Of a stretch of 64,000 nucleotides of DNA, positions 43,789-52,789 are shown piece after piece. Every line of letters begins with the position of its first letter. Within the stretch, counting starts at the first letter, position 1. A model generated the notes under the pieces. It was not told the origin of the DNA and ran no database searches. It saw nothing but the letters and a program-made list of their open reading frames with translations. Location: positions 1-64,000 of the forward strand of contig JAOARG010000028.1 of assembly GCA_025210655.1 (NCBI GenBank). Reading direction: 5' to 3'. The DNA is from Bacillota bacterium. Lineage in GTDB: Bacteria > Bacillota > Clostridia > Peptostreptococcales > Acidaminobacteraceae. The position numbers and the translations under genes are program-made.

Positions 43789-43817
43789 TTGACTAACAGT
43801 AAATCCTATGATAGTAT
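43789..43817 (+). promoter_or_regulatory. Promoter of the rplU operon
   Basis: TTGACT (43789-43794), 17 nt, TAGTAT (43812-43817). It starts directly after rng, so L21-Prp-L27 has its own promoter. Confidence 0.75.
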
Positions 43818-43821
43818 ATAT

Positions 43822-43903
43822 ATTCGGATAGCCGCATAAATTAGGTTGTAAATTCGAACAGTTCGAATACCTAATATAGCGAGTTTGGTTTGAGGAGGTG
43901 TAA
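43822..43903 (+). ncRNA. L21 leader RNA
   Basis: The untranslated leader contains CGG-ATAG-CCG and a two-part hairpin: TTAGGT pairs with ACCTAA, and inside it ATTCGAA pairs with TTCGAAT around a CAG loop. Its position directly before rplU fits the L21 leader known in Firmicutes, where the ribosomal protein is thought to control its own operon. I cannot test the covariance model here. Confidence 0.7.
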
Positions 43904-43905
43904 CA

Positions 43906-44217
43906 ATGTACGCAATTATCGAAACAGGTGGAAAACAGTACAGAGTTCAAGAAGGAGATACTATTTTCGTTGAGAAGCTAGGAGTAGCTGCTGGTGAGAA
44001 AGTAGAATTCGATTCTGTATTAGCGGTTTCTAAAGATAATACTCTTTCTGTTGGTGCTCCATACGTAGCAGGAGCTAAAGTTGAGTGTAGCGTTGTTGAA
44101 GAAGGTAAAGCTAAAAAGATTATCGTTTTCAAATACAAGGCTAAGAAAGACTATAGAAAGAAGCAAGGTCATAGACAACCATTTACAAAGTTAAAGATTG
44201 AAAAGATCAACTTATAA
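43906..44217 (+). CDS. rplU: Ribosomal protein L21 (bL21)
   Basis: The 103-residue protein starts [20 protein letters not shown], the L21 signature, and ends in the basic [19 protein letters not shown] region that contacts 23S rRNA. GAGGAGGTG precedes the ATG. First gene of the rplU-prp-rpmA operon. Confidence 0.98.
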   Translation: MYAIIETGGKQYRVQEGDTIFVEKLGVAAGEKVEFDSVLAVSKDNTLSVGAPYVAGAKVECSVVEEGKAKKIIVFKYKAKKDYRKKQGHRQPFTKLKIEKINL

Positions 44218-44226
44218 GGATTAATT

Positions 44227-44577
44227 ATGACCAAGGTTATAATTAAACTTGAGAGTGATGCCATTGTTGGTATCAACATATCAGGTCATGCCGATTATGA
44301 TGAGCATGGTTATGATATTGTTTGTTCTGGAATTTCTGTATTAGGTCAGACAGCAATCGTATCTTTGTATGAGGTTGCACATATAGAAGATTTAGTTTAC
44401 GAAATTCAAGATGGGTATATAGACATAAAATTACCCATAGATATAAATGAAGAGAAGCTTGGGACTTCCCAAATTATTTTCAAGACCATAATCCGAGGCC
44501 TTGAAGGAATTAAGGAAGCATATCCTGAGTATATTGAGGTTTACGAAGAGGAGGTGCAAGGATATGTTAAAATTTAA
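44227..44577 (+). CDS. prp: Ribosomal-processing cysteine protease Prp
   Basis: The 116-residue protein has the catalytic pair H21 (in SGHADYDE) and C33 (in YDIVCSGIS). Prp removes the N-terminal extension of L27 in Firmicutes and some other phyla. It lies between rplU and rpmA, as in Staphylococcus, and its end overlaps rpmA by 14 nt. Confidence 0.95.
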   Translation: MTKVIIKLESDAIVGINISGHADYDEHGYDIVCSGISVLGQTAIVSLYEVAHIEDLVYEIQDGYIDIKLPIDINEEKLGTSQIIFKTIIRGLEGIKEAYPEYIEVYEEEVQGYVKI

Positions 44578-44842
44578 CTTGCAGTTATTCGCTAGTAAAA
44601 AAGGAGTAGGTTCTTCTAAAAACGGTCGTGACAGTATCGCTAAGAGACTTGGCGTTAAGAGAGCTGACGGTCAGACAGTAAGCGCTGGTAGCATACTAGT
44701 TAGACAAAGAGGAACTAAGATTCACCCTGGAAACAATGTTGGAAGAGGTGGAGATGACACTCTTTTTGCTAAGGTAGAAGGTGTAGTTAAGTTCGAAACA
44801 GTTGGTAAGAACAAGAAGCAAGTAAGTGTTTATGCCAAGTAA
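44564..44842 (+). CDS. rpmA: Ribosomal protein L27 (bL27) precursor
   Basis: The start at 44564 (GAGGAGG upstream) gives 92 residues beginning [20 protein letters not shown]. The first nine residues are the extension cut by Prp, between F9 and A10; the mature chain then starts ASKKG. Removal is needed because the L27 N-terminus reaches the peptidyl-transfer centre. The internal motif [14 protein letters not shown] is canonical. Confidence 0.97.
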   Translation: MLKFNLQLFASKKGVGSSKNGRDSIAKRLGVKRADGQTVSAGSILVRQRGTKIHPGNNVGRGGDDTLFAKVEGVVKFETVGKNKKQVSVYAK

Positions 44843-44860
44843 TTAAGAGCTCAAATACTG

Positions 44861-44892
44861 AAGGGGCTGTACCTAAGTACAGTCCCTTTTTA
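44861..44892 (+). terminator. Terminator of the rplU-prp-rpmA operon
   Basis: AAGGGGCTGTAC and GTACAGTCCCTT pair with one G-T around CTAA, followed by TTTT. Confidence 0.88.
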
Positions 44893-45080
44893 TTGGTTAT
44901 AGGGAGCCTTTGGATAGTAAAAATCTAAAGGTGGGTGCATTACTAGATTAATGATTGAGGCTGTGTAATAGACGAAAAAATGGATATCTATTAAGATGTT
45001 AAAGCTATTATAAAGCCACGATCATTAGTTTGTAGTACGGTGTACTCAAATTGAAGAGTCATGAAAATGAGGTGAGAAAC

Positions 45081-46358
45081 ATGTTCGTAGATAAGGCCCA
45101 TATACATGTTAAAGCTGGAAACGGTGGAAACGGAATAGTATCTTTTAGAAGAGAAAAATATGTACCGGACGGAGGTCCAGATGGTGGAGACGGTGGACGT
45201 GGAGGAAGTATTGTCCTTCAAGTAGATACTGGTATGAGAACACTAATGGATTTCAGATACAAAAGAAAATATGTTGCTGATAATGGCAAGCATGGAAGTA
45301 AGAAAAATGCTACAGGAAGGGATGCTGATGATTTAGTTCTTCTAGTACCTCCTGGAACAATTGTAATAGATGAAGAAAGTAATAGAGTTATTGCAGACCT
45401 TGTGGATGGAGATTCTAGGGCAGTAATCTGTAAAGGTGGAAGAGGTGGAAGAGGAAATACACACTTCAAAAACCCAGTAAGACAGGCCCCAACATTTGCA
45501 GAGCAGGGCTTTTATGGTGAAGAGAGAAATATCGTTCTTGAGCTTAAGATGTTAGCTGACGTTGGACTTGTTGGATACCCTAATGTTGGTAAGTCAACAC
45601 TACTTTCTCAGGTAACTAAAGCAAAGCCAAAGATTGCAAACTATCACTTTACAACACTTACTCCAAATCTTGGTGTTGTTGAAGCAATTAAGGGAAAAAG
45701 TTTTGTAATGGCTGATATTCCTGGCCTAATAGACGGAGCTCATGAGGGAGTAGGTTTAGGTCATGATTTCCTAAGACACGTAGAAAGAACAAAACTAATA
45801 TTACACGTAGTTGATGTTTCTGGTATTGAGGGAAGAGATCCAGTTGAGGATTTTGAGAGAATCAATTCAGAACTTGAAAAATATAGTCCGCAGTTAGCAA
45901 CAAGAAAGCAAATCGTTATTGCTAATAAGTCTGATCTTTTATTTGAAGAAGGAAAGCTTGAAGAGTTCCAGAAAGCTATGGAAGAAAAAGGACTAAAGGT
46001 ATTTGTTATTTCAGCAGCAACATCTCAAGGTATAGCTGAAGTAATGGAGTACGTGACTACAGAGCTTGATAATATAGAAGACATTGATTTATACGAAGAT
46101 ATTATGGATCTGGAAGAAGAAGTTGTTGAAACAAAAGGTCCTGATATTGATTACAAGATAGAAAAAGGAAAATATATCGTATTTGGTAGAACAATCGAAA
46201 GACTTGTTTACAGTACGGATTTTGAAAATGTAGAATCCCTAAGAAGATTCCAAACTGTTCTAGGACAAAGAGGAGTATTCGATAAGCTAAGGGAAATGGG
46301 AATCGAAGACGGAGATACAGTATCTATAGAAGGATTCGAATTCGATTATTACGAGTAA
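45081..46358 (+). CDS. obgE: Ribosome-associated GTPase Obg
   Basis: The 425-residue protein has the Gly-rich Obg fold (about 1-158; VKAGNGGNGIVSFRREKY), the G domain with G1 GYPNVGKST, G3 DIPGLIDG and G4 NKSD, and the C-terminal OCT domain (from about 345) found in Gram-positive Obg. It acts in 50S assembly and stress control. ATG 45081 with GAGGTGA upstream is chosen over an ATG at 45051. No spo0B gene lies before it. Confidence 0.97.
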   Translation: MFVDKAHIHVKAGNGGNGIVSFRREKYVPDGGPDGGDGGRGGSIVLQVDTGMRTLMDFRYKRKYVADNGKHGSKKNATGRDADDLVLLVPPGTIVIDEESNRVIADLVDGDSRAVICKGGRGGRGNTHFKNPVRQAPTFAEQGFYGEERNIVLELKMLADVGLVGYPNVGKSTLLSQVTKAKPKIANYHFTTLTPNLGVVEAIKGKSFVMADIPGLIDGAHEGVGLGHDFLRHVERTKLILHVVDVSGIEGRDPVEDFERINSELEKYSPQLATRKQIVIANKSDLLFEEGKLEEFQKAMEEKGLKVFVISAATSQGIAEVMEYVTTELDNIEDIDLYEDIMDLEEEVVETKGPDIDYKIEKGKYIVFGRTIERLVYSTDFENVESLRRFQTVLGQRGVFDKLREMGIEDGDTVSIEGFEFDYYE

Positions 46359-46374
46359 ATCGGGAGGTAACAAA

Positions 46375-46674
46375 ATGAGAGGTAAAGAAAGAAGTTATTT
46401 AAAAAGCCTGGCTCACAATAAGAAGCCAGTTACTCAAATAGGTAAGGAAGGCATCACAGAAGCTGTAATCGATAGATTAAGACAAGATCTACAGTCTCAC
46501 GAACTAATTAAAGTAAGATTATTAGATTCAAGTCTTTTAGGAGCTAAAGAAGCAGCAATTGAAGTGTGTGATAGATTAAGTGCTGAGTTTATCCAAGCAA
46601 TTGGAAATATCTTTGTAATCTACAGACCTAATCCAGAGTTAGATAAAGAAAAAAGAATTAAATTACCTAAATAA
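46375..46674 (+). CDS. yhbY: YhbY-type CRS1 RNA-binding protein
   Basis: The 99-residue protein shows the CRM fold: YLKSLAHNKKPVTQIGKEG with the basic loop and the later GNIFVIYRPNPELDKEKRI. YhbY associates with pre-50S particles. Spaced 16 nt after obgE, so probably the same transcript. Confidence 0.93.
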   Translation: MRGKERSYLKSLAHNKKPVTQIGKEGITEAVIDRLRQDLQSHELIKVRLLDSSLLGAKEAAIEVCDRLSAEFIQAIGNIFVIYRPNPELDKEKRIKLPK

Positions 46675-46687
46675 ATAGGCAAAAAGA

Positions 46688-46714
46688 AAATCGGGAATTT
46701 TTCCCGATTTTTTT
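46688..46714. terminator. Terminator between convergent genes
   Basis: AAATCGGGAA and TTCCCGATTT pair around TTT, with A- and T-runs on both sides. It can serve yhbY and the opposite SRPBCC gene. Confidence 0.92.
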
Positions 46715-46727
46715 TTATATTATTTTT

Positions 46728-47180
46728 TTAATGCATTCTCTCTACAACATGCTTAATATCTTCTAAATCTTGCTTAATAGACTTATTTAAAGAAGTAGTC
46801 ATAGACCTTCCGAAAATAAGTTCCCCAAGTCTTCCCCAGAAATTCATAGGAGTACTGTGGAATTCCATAGTAAGAGTCTCACCACTATCATCATCAGTAA
46901 TAGTCATTTTAGAAACATAGGCCATACCATGGCTCTTAGCAAGAGTTTCATAGTAGTAGTTTTCCTCACTATCAGAAACCCACATAACCTCAGTAGCTTC
47001 CCTACCAAACATCTTCCTAGTCTCACGCCACTTAAGTCCTTCTAAAGATTCCCCAGCCTCTTCAAGAATTTCAATTTTCTCAATAGCTGAAATATTCTCA
47101 TTAGCATGCTCAATATCAGAAATAACCTTCCAAACCTCTTCACGAGATCCATCAATATGAACGGAACTGCTAACTTTCAT
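46728..47180 (-). CDS. SRPBCC (START/Bet v1-like) family protein
   Basis: The 150-residue protein has the SRPBCC pattern: MKVSSSVHIDGSREEVWKVI at the start, a central W-R/E-rich strand part (GLKWRETRKMF) and the long C-terminal helix. Members bind hydrophobic ligands or act as cyclases; no ligand can be named. Start ATG at 47180 with AAAGG upstream; a TTG at 47189 is less likely. Confidence 0.78.
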   Translation of the reverse strand: MKVSSSVHIDGSREEVWKVISDIEHANENISAIEKIEILEEAGESLEGLKWRETRKMFGREATEVMWVSDSEENYYYETLAKSHGMAYVSKMTITDDDSGETLTMEFHSTPMNFWGRLGELIFGRSMTTSLNKSIKQDLEDIKHVVERMH

Positions 47181-47321
47181 AAAAACCAACCTTTCTTATT
47201 AGTTTTGGTGTTATATTTATACCCGAAAACTAGGACTTTAATTATATTAAAGTCCGTTTGTATAGCTAAATATTGGGTATCCAACTCCTAGATAGAATAT
47301 GTAAAAAAATGGGGTGGAAAT

Positions 47322-48398
47322 ATGGAAAAAATATTAGTAGTAGATGATTCTATGACTTACAGGGGAATAATTTCAAGTATACTTGAGGATTATAATCTTG
47401 TAATGGCTGAGGATGGTTCTAAGGCTATTGAAAAGCTTAATAAGTATGATGATATAGATATTATGATACTTGACCTTAAAATGCCTGTTATGGACGGATT
47501 TCAGGTTTTGAGTGAGGTTAAGAAAGAGAGAAAGTTTAAGGATATACCGGTTCTTATTCTTACTAATGTTGATGAGATTGAGAGCGAAATTAGGGGTCTT
47601 GAAGCAGGAGCGGTCGATTATATAAGAAAACCTATTAATGCTGATTCACTTCAAAAGAGAATTGAGGTTCATAGGGATCTTATTAGGGCTCGTAAAGAGA
47701 TTATTAAAAAGAATGAAGAGCTGGAAGAGAGGGTTAAGTATAGGACTAAGCAGCTTGAATTATCTAGGAAGATAACTATTGATGCCCTGACTGGTCTATT
47801 AGAAATAAGGGATGTTGAGTCATCTAATCATACTAGGAGGACTCAATGTATTATGAAAGTTTTAGGTGAAAAGCTTTTAAATGATTCACCTTATTCTAAA
47901 TCACTTAATAAGTTAAAAGTTGAGGAAATATATAAGACATGTCCACTTCATGATATAGGAAAAGTAGGAGTACTTGATTCTATACTTTTAAAACCTGGAA
48001 AACTTACTGATTATGAGTATGAAGAGATGAAGAAACATGTAAAGTATGGTGTAGATGCTCTTATCAAAAATGTTCCTACTGAAGAGGATTTACCTTTAGT
48101 GGGGACTGCACTAAACATTATTGCACATCACCATGAAAAATTTGATGGAACAGGTTATCCCAAAGGACTAAAGGGAACTGATATATCAATAGAAGGAAGA
48201 ATGATGGGGATAGTTGATGTATACGATGCTCTTTCAAGCAAGAGGGTGTATAAAAACGCATTTCCTCATGAAAAATCAATGGAGATAATTATTTCTGAAA
48301 GGGGAAAACACTTTGACCCTATTATTGTTGATGCATTCATTAAAATTCAGGATGATGTGATCAAAATAATAAAGGAATATGGTGCAGATGATGAATAG
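47322..48398 (+). CDS. Response regulator with HD-GYP output
   Basis: The 358-residue protein has a receiver domain (1-120) with D8, D9 and phosphorylation site D51 in IMILDLKMPVMDG, a coiled coil (about 125-155), then an HD-GYP domain with HTRRTQ, LHDIGKVG, HHHEKFDGTGYP and DVYDALSS. Cyclic-di-GMP phosphodiesterase activity controlled by phosphorylation is inferred. The next gene is a hybrid histidine kinase that overlaps it, so the pair forms one relay. Confidence 0.92.
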   Translation: MEKILVVDDSMTYRGIISSILEDYNLVMAEDGSKAIEKLNKYDDIDIMILDLKMPVMDGFQVLSEVKKERKFKDIPVLILTNVDEIESEIRGLEAGAVDYIRKPINADSLQKRIEVHRDLIRARKEIIKKNEELEERVKYRTKQLELSRKITIDALTGLLEIRDVESSNHTRRTQCIMKVLGEKLLNDSPYSKSLNKLKVEEIYKTCPLHDIGKVGVLDSILLKPGKLTDYEYEEMKKHVKYGVDALIKNVPTEEDLPLVGTALNIIAHHHEKFDGTGYPKGLKGTDISIEGRMMGIVDVYDALSSKRVYKNAFPHEKSMEIIISERGKHFDPIIVDAFIKIQDDVIKIIKEYGADDE

Positions 48399-51261
48399 AA
48401 AGAAAATTATCAGCCTTTTACTTGCTATGGTTATGTTGCTTCTTAATGGATTAGCAGTATTTGCCTCATCGGAAAGTATATTTTCTTTAGAAGAGCTTGA
48501 GTTTATTAAGGACAATCCAGTAATTAAGATAGGTATTGACCCAAATTTTGCACCCTTTGAATTTTTTGACTCAAAGGGTGATTACCAAGGATTAAGTAAA
48601 GAGTATCTCCAAAATATAGAGGAAATCTCAGGTTTGAAATTTGAGATATATGGAAATGAAAACTGGGAAAGTACATATGAAAGGGCAGTCAATGGAGAGT
48701 TAGATATGCTCCCTTGTATATCGATGACAAAGGAAAGGCAGGATCTATTTGATTTTTCTGATCCATACTATACTTTCCAAAGAGTTATAGTTATCAATAA
48801 TGAAAATGACGAAATAAAATCTAGAAAAGATCTCTTATATCTCAAGGTAGCTGTTCAAAAAAATAGTTCCCATGAAAGCTATCTAGGTGAAAAGGAAAAG
48901 TTTCAGCTAAATATTTATGATAATGTTGTTGAGGCACTAGAAGCAGTTGCAATTGGTGAGGAAAAAGCCTTTATAGGAAATATGGCTACAACTCAGTATA
49001 TAGTCAAAAATAAAGGTATAGCTAATCTTAAGTATGTTAAGTATGAAGCTAAAGATGAAAGCCATCTTCATTTTGCTGTAAGGAAAGGGATGAGTTCCCT
49101 TACATCTATATTAAATAAATCATTAGTCCAAATATCCGAAGCTGAAAAACTTAGAATTCAGAATAAGTGGATAGGTATGGAGAAGGAAGTTGATTATTCT
49201 TGGATAATTAAATTGATTGTGATTATTGTCATATTAGCTATTATTATATTTTCTGTGTCGACATATTGGATAATGAAGCTAAAAAGAGAAATAAAGAAGC
49301 GTGAGGAAATACAAGAAGAGTTAATCATTGCTACTGAAGATGCTAAGAGGGCAAATGAAGTGAAATCTGATTTTCTTGCTAGAATGTCCCATGAAATTAG
49401 AACACCCCTCAATGGCATAAGCGGTATGGCATTTTTACTAGGCAATACGGATCTTGATTATAAGCAAAGGGCACATTTAGAGAGGATAAAACAAGCATCT
49501 GATACTATGTTAGGGATAATAAATGATATATTAGATTTTTCAAAAGTAGAAGCAGGTAAGATAGATATTGATCATAGTCCTGTAAACTTAGATGAACTAA
49601 TAAAAAATGTACTAAATATAGTTGCATTTAAGATAGAAGAGAAGGGTTTAGATTTTACTTTAGTAAGGGATCCTAAGCTTCCTAATTATTTCATTAGTGA
49701 TGCAAAAAGAATTCAGCAAGTATTTCTTAATATTATCAATAATGGAGTAAAATTTACCAGTGAAGGTGGAATTACATTAAGTGCTAAGCAAAAGGGCTGT
49801 GAAGGTGATATTTGTTTGGTGGAATTTTCCATTAAAGATACTGGAATAGGAATTGCAAAGGAAAATATGGATAAGCTTTTTCAGCCATTTATTCAGGAAG
49901 ATTCAAGTATTACGAGACGGTTTGGAGGAACGGGTCTCGGACTTTCAATATCGAAAAATATTGTAGAAATAATGGGGGGAGAAATAAAGGTTGAAAGTGA
50001 AGTGGGTAGTGGTACAGAGTTTATTATATCTCTTCCACTAAAACATGATGAAGAGAAGGAAGAGATTGAAAAAAGTAGCAATAAGGCATTTGATGGGCTT
50101 AAGGCAATAATTCTTGATAAAACAAGTACAGAGCTAAGTGTTACAAATGCATACCTTAGTTCCTTTGGAATTAAATCAGAACTTACCACATCAACAGAAC
50201 ACATTCTTAAAATACTTGATATAAATGAAAAGAGTGGGGCTAAAGCCTATGATTTATTGGTCATTGATTATGATACACCTGAAATGGGACTTGAAGAGTT
50301 CCATAGGATAATTGATGAAGATACCAATTTAAGCAAACAACCTAAGATGCTATTTATTCTTCCATTCCTTAGGGATGATATGTCTACCTCAATAGATAGT
50401 AATCATATGTACATTACAAAGCCAATTTTTCCATCAATACTTCATGATTCACTTATGTATTTATTTGAATCCAAGGTTTTAAAGGAGAAGAAGGATATGA
50501 TAATAAAAGAAGACGATATTCAAAGAGAATCATTTGGTCAAGAAAACAAGGTACTTATAGTTGAAGATAATAAAACCAATCAGTTAATAGCAAAGTCACT
50601 TCTTGAAGAAGAAGGCATAAGTGTACTTTTAGCAGATAATGGTGAAATAGGTGTGAAAACTTATGAAGAGAAGAAAGACGAAATAAGTCTTATTTTAATG
50701 GATCTTCATATGCCTGTGATGGACGGTTATCAGGCAACCAAATCAATAAGATCAAATGATACAGATATTTCTATAGTTGCCCTTACAGCAGATGCAATAA
50801 CTGGTGTAGAAGAAAAATGTAGGGCCTATGGTTTTTCATATTTCCTTAGTAAACCATTCGTACCAGAACAGTTTATAAAATTGGTTAAAGATATTATTAT
50901 AGATACAAAAACTAAAGATAAAGACAAAGAAATACTTTGGGATAAAGAGTTAGGACTAAAAATGTTAGGAGGAAATGCCAAACTCTTTAAAGAAGTAATC
51001 AATCTATATTTGATAGAAAACCAAAATACCGAGATGGAATTGAAGTACTTAGTAGATAATAATAAATTTGAAGAAGCCAGAGACCTTGTACACAAATTAA
51101 AAAGCTCCACAGGATCAATAGGAGCAAGACCGGTACAAAATCTAGCTAAACAGCTACAAGAAGCCTTTGATAGTAATGATGACAAAGAGATAGAAGCACT
51201 ATATCCACACTTTATGGATGTGTTTTCTAAGTTGATGAAGGAGTTGAAGGATGAAATATAA
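48388..51261 (+). CDS. Hybrid histidine kinase with solute-binding sensor, two REC and HPt
   Basis: The protein of about 957 residues has a signal peptide, a SBP_bac_3 sensor (about 35-255; IGIDPNFAPFEFFDSKGDYQ), a membrane helix (about 272-297), a phosphoacceptor domain with H335 in MSHEIRTPLNG, an ATPase domain (INNGVKFTS, DTGIGI, GGTGLGLSI), a degenerate receiver (VIDYDTPEMG), a second receiver with D772 in LILMDLHMPVMDG and a C-terminal HPt with H902 in LVHKLKSSTG. The path H335, D772, H902 would end on the REC/HD-GYP protein encoded just upstream, with which it overlaps. The sensor type suggests an amino acid or similar ligand. The start is uncertain (48379, 48388 or 48391). Confidence 0.92.
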   Translation: MMNRKKIISLLLAMVMLLLNGLAVFASSESIFSLEELEFIKDNPVIKIGIDPNFAPFEFFDSKGDYQGLSKEYLQNIEEISGLKFEIYGNENWESTYERAVNGELDMLPCISMTKERQDLFDFSDPYYTFQRVIVINNENDEIKSRKDLLYLKVAVQKNSSHESYLGEKEKFQLNIYDNVVEALEAVAIGEEKAFIGNMATTQYIVKNKGIANLKYVKYEAKDESHLHFAVRKGMSSLTSILNKSLVQISEAEKLRIQNKWIGMEKEVDYSWIIKLIVIIVILAIIIFSVSTYWIMKLKREIKKREEIQEELIIATEDAKRANEVKSDFLARMSHEIRTPLNGISGMAFLLGNTDLDYKQRAHLERIKQASDTMLGIINDILDFSKVEAGKIDIDHSPVNLDELIKNVLNIVAFKIEEKGLDFTLVRDPKLPNYFISDAKRIQQVFLNIINNGVKFTSEGGITLSAKQKGCEGDICLVEFSIKDTGIGIAKENMDKLFQPFIQEDSSITRRFGGTGLGLSISKNIVEIMGGEIKVESEVGSGTEFIISLPLKHDEEKEEIEKSSNKAFDGLKAIILDKTSTELSVTNAYLSSFGIKSELTTSTEHILKILDINEKSGAKAYDLLVIDYDTPEMGLEEFHRIIDEDTNLSKQPKMLFILPFLRDDMSTSIDSNHMYITKPIFPSILHDSLMYLFESKVLKEKKDMIIKEDDIQRESFGQENKVLIVEDNKTNQLIAKSLLEEEGISVLLADNGEIGVKTYEEKKDEISLILMDLHMPVMDGYQATKSIRSNDTDISIVALTADAITGVEEKCRAYGFSYFLSKPFVPEQFIKLVKDIIIDTKTKDKDKEILWDKELGLKMLGGNAKLFKEVINLYLIENQNTEMELKYLVDNNKFEEARDLVHKLKSSTGSIGARPVQNLAKQLQEAFDSNDDKEIEALYPHFMDVFSKLMKELKDEI

Positions 51262-51265
51262 ATGA

Positions 51266-51620
51266 CTGGGTGGAGTGTTTTACTAGATGTAAAACGGTAG
51301 TGTACGCGCCTGAGAGGCTTGTGGTGGTTAGCTTCTAGGTGAAATGGGGAATCGCACGTTACTTTGTAAGTACTAGGGGGAATAAAACTAATAAATAAGT
51401 TTAGGGGAAAAGGAAAACATAAGATCTCTTAAAGGTCTTACGTTCTTCCTGTTCCCCTAAATTTTTTTCGAAAATTGATTCTTCTAGTACGATAAAATAG
51501 CGTACGATTCCCCTAAGAATTACTGCCAAACCACCGCTTGCGATAGCAAGCTCACTACCATAAGTCACAAGGTGACGAGTACACTACCATTTTTTCTAAA
51601 GGAAAAATACACCACCCATT
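51266..51620. repeat. Best-formed fishbone element (AGGGGAAT linkers)
   Basis: Nested linker pairs, outside to inside: GGGTGG (51268) with CCACCC (51612); GGTAGTGTAC (51296-51305) with GTACACTACC (51579-51588), 10 of 10; GGTGGTT (51323) with AACCACC (51529); GGGGAATCG (51346-51354) with CGATTCCCC (51505-51513), 9 of 9; AGGGGAAAAGGA (51403-51414) with TCCTGTTCCCCT (51447-51458), 11 of 12. Side hairpins include GTTTTAC/GTAAAAC (51277-51295), GCCT/AGGC, TTAC/GTAA, AAACT/AGTTT, GTACG/CGTAC, GCTTGC/GCAAGC (51536-51551) and GTCAC/GTGAC (51564-51576). The apex is TAAGATC with GGTCTTA. It fills the gap between two convergent genes. Confidence 0.9.
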
Positions 51621-52592
51621 CTACCAACTAGTTAAATCCTTAAAATCAGCCCTATACACTCCACTTTCAAATACCGGAGCCTTAAATTTCCACTTCCTGG
51701 TTCCGCTAATGGATTCGATAGTATCACTTGAAGTAGCAACAACATATCCTGCTTCATCAAATAAATCAAAACTTATTGTAACCATTTTGATATCTTCTTT
51801 TGAAAGATTTTCAACAACACCGGTTAAATAAACTACATTATCGATTTTTTCAAACTGGAAATCCCAAAGTACTAGCCCGTTTTCAGTTCTTGCAACATGG
51901 GCTGGGAGATTAGCCATACTACTTTGATTTTCATTATATTCTACTTGAGTACTATCAAAATCGTATGATGCAATGACTTCGTTATTTCTGCTCATTACCT
52001 CTACAGTAGCAATAAATTCCGTTTCTATTTCATCAAAAAAAGTTGAAACTATACCATCTGACTGAGGGATTATTTCAATAACCTGTGCAAGTCTATCAGG
52101 TAGAGGATTTATTACATTTCCATCTACATCAACTAGTCTTATGGCTGTTTCCCTAATTTTCACAGTTCTTTTCCCCGTATTGCTAATAGTAGTATTTAGG
52201 GTAAAAGCACCTGCTTCTAAAGATGCAGAGTTAAAATTAGCTCTTATACTTATTTTATTTTGTTCATCTCTTTCTTTCTTAGACTCAGTTTTTTTCTTTT
52301 CCTCGGCCTTTCGAATTTCTTCCTTTTTCTTTACTTCATCAGCTTTTCTTTTTTTCTCTACTTCTTTTTCTTTTTCGGCTTTTTTAGCTTCTTCGTCTTT
52401 TTTAATTTCCTCTCTGACCTGAGCTTCAATTTCTTTTCTGATTTCTTCCTCAGTTTTTTCTTTTTCGATTGGCACTTCAGAAGAGCCTTCCTGAATCTTG
52501 TTAGAAGAAGTATCATTGTTACTTCCACAGCCAGTAAAAAGTAATGAAAGGATCATCATGGATATAATTAATTTGATATATTTTGATTTCAT
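51621..52592 (-). CDS. Lipoprotein with charged coiled coil and FxLYD-like domain
   Basis: The 323-residue protein has a lipoprotein signal with lipobox LFTGC (C22). A highly charged Lys/Glu helix or coil covers about 40-115. Two beta domains follow; the second (about 240-323; VVYLTGVVENLSKEDIKMVTI, ISFDLFDEAGYVV) resembles FxLYD, a surface domain of unknown binding partner. It lies convergent to the hybrid kinase gene. A role at the cell surface is all that can be said. Confidence 0.75.
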   Translation of the reverse strand: MKSKYIKLIISMMILSLLFTGCGSNNDTSSNKIQEGSSEVPIEKEKTEEEIRKEIEAQVREEIKKDEEAKKAEKEKEVEKKRKADEVKKKEEIRKAEEKKKTESKKERDEQNKISIRANFNSASLEAGAFTLNTTISNTGKRTVKIRETAIRLVDVDGNVINPLPDRLAQVIEIIPQSDGIVSTFFDEIETEFIATVEVMSRNNEVIASYDFDSTQVEYNENQSSMANLPAHVARTENGLVLWDFQFEKIDNVVYLTGVVENLSKEDIKMVTISFDLFDEAGYVVATSSDTIESISGTRKWKFKAPVFESGVYRADFKDLTSW

Positions 52593-52789
52593 TTATCATC
52601 TCTCCTATGAAGTAATTTTATTATAATAATTATACATTATATATATGGGGACTAGGATTAAGTTTTAGAGACAAGAAAATCTTATTAAAAAGAAGGTCCA
52701 CAAGTTCTAATAAAGATTGAATGAAGAAAAGTTAGGGTATTATTTATCTGAAAGATACCGTATAAAAATTCACAAAAAGGGGTGAGGAG

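Noticed and set aside
44501-44563. Upstream start for L27
   Set aside because: It would lie deep in prp; ATG 44564 gives the canonical Firmicutes L27 precursor.
52141-52544. Two + strand open frames rich in Phe and Ser
   Set aside because: They are antisense to the Lys/Glu coiled coil of the lipoprotein gene; the composition follows from that.
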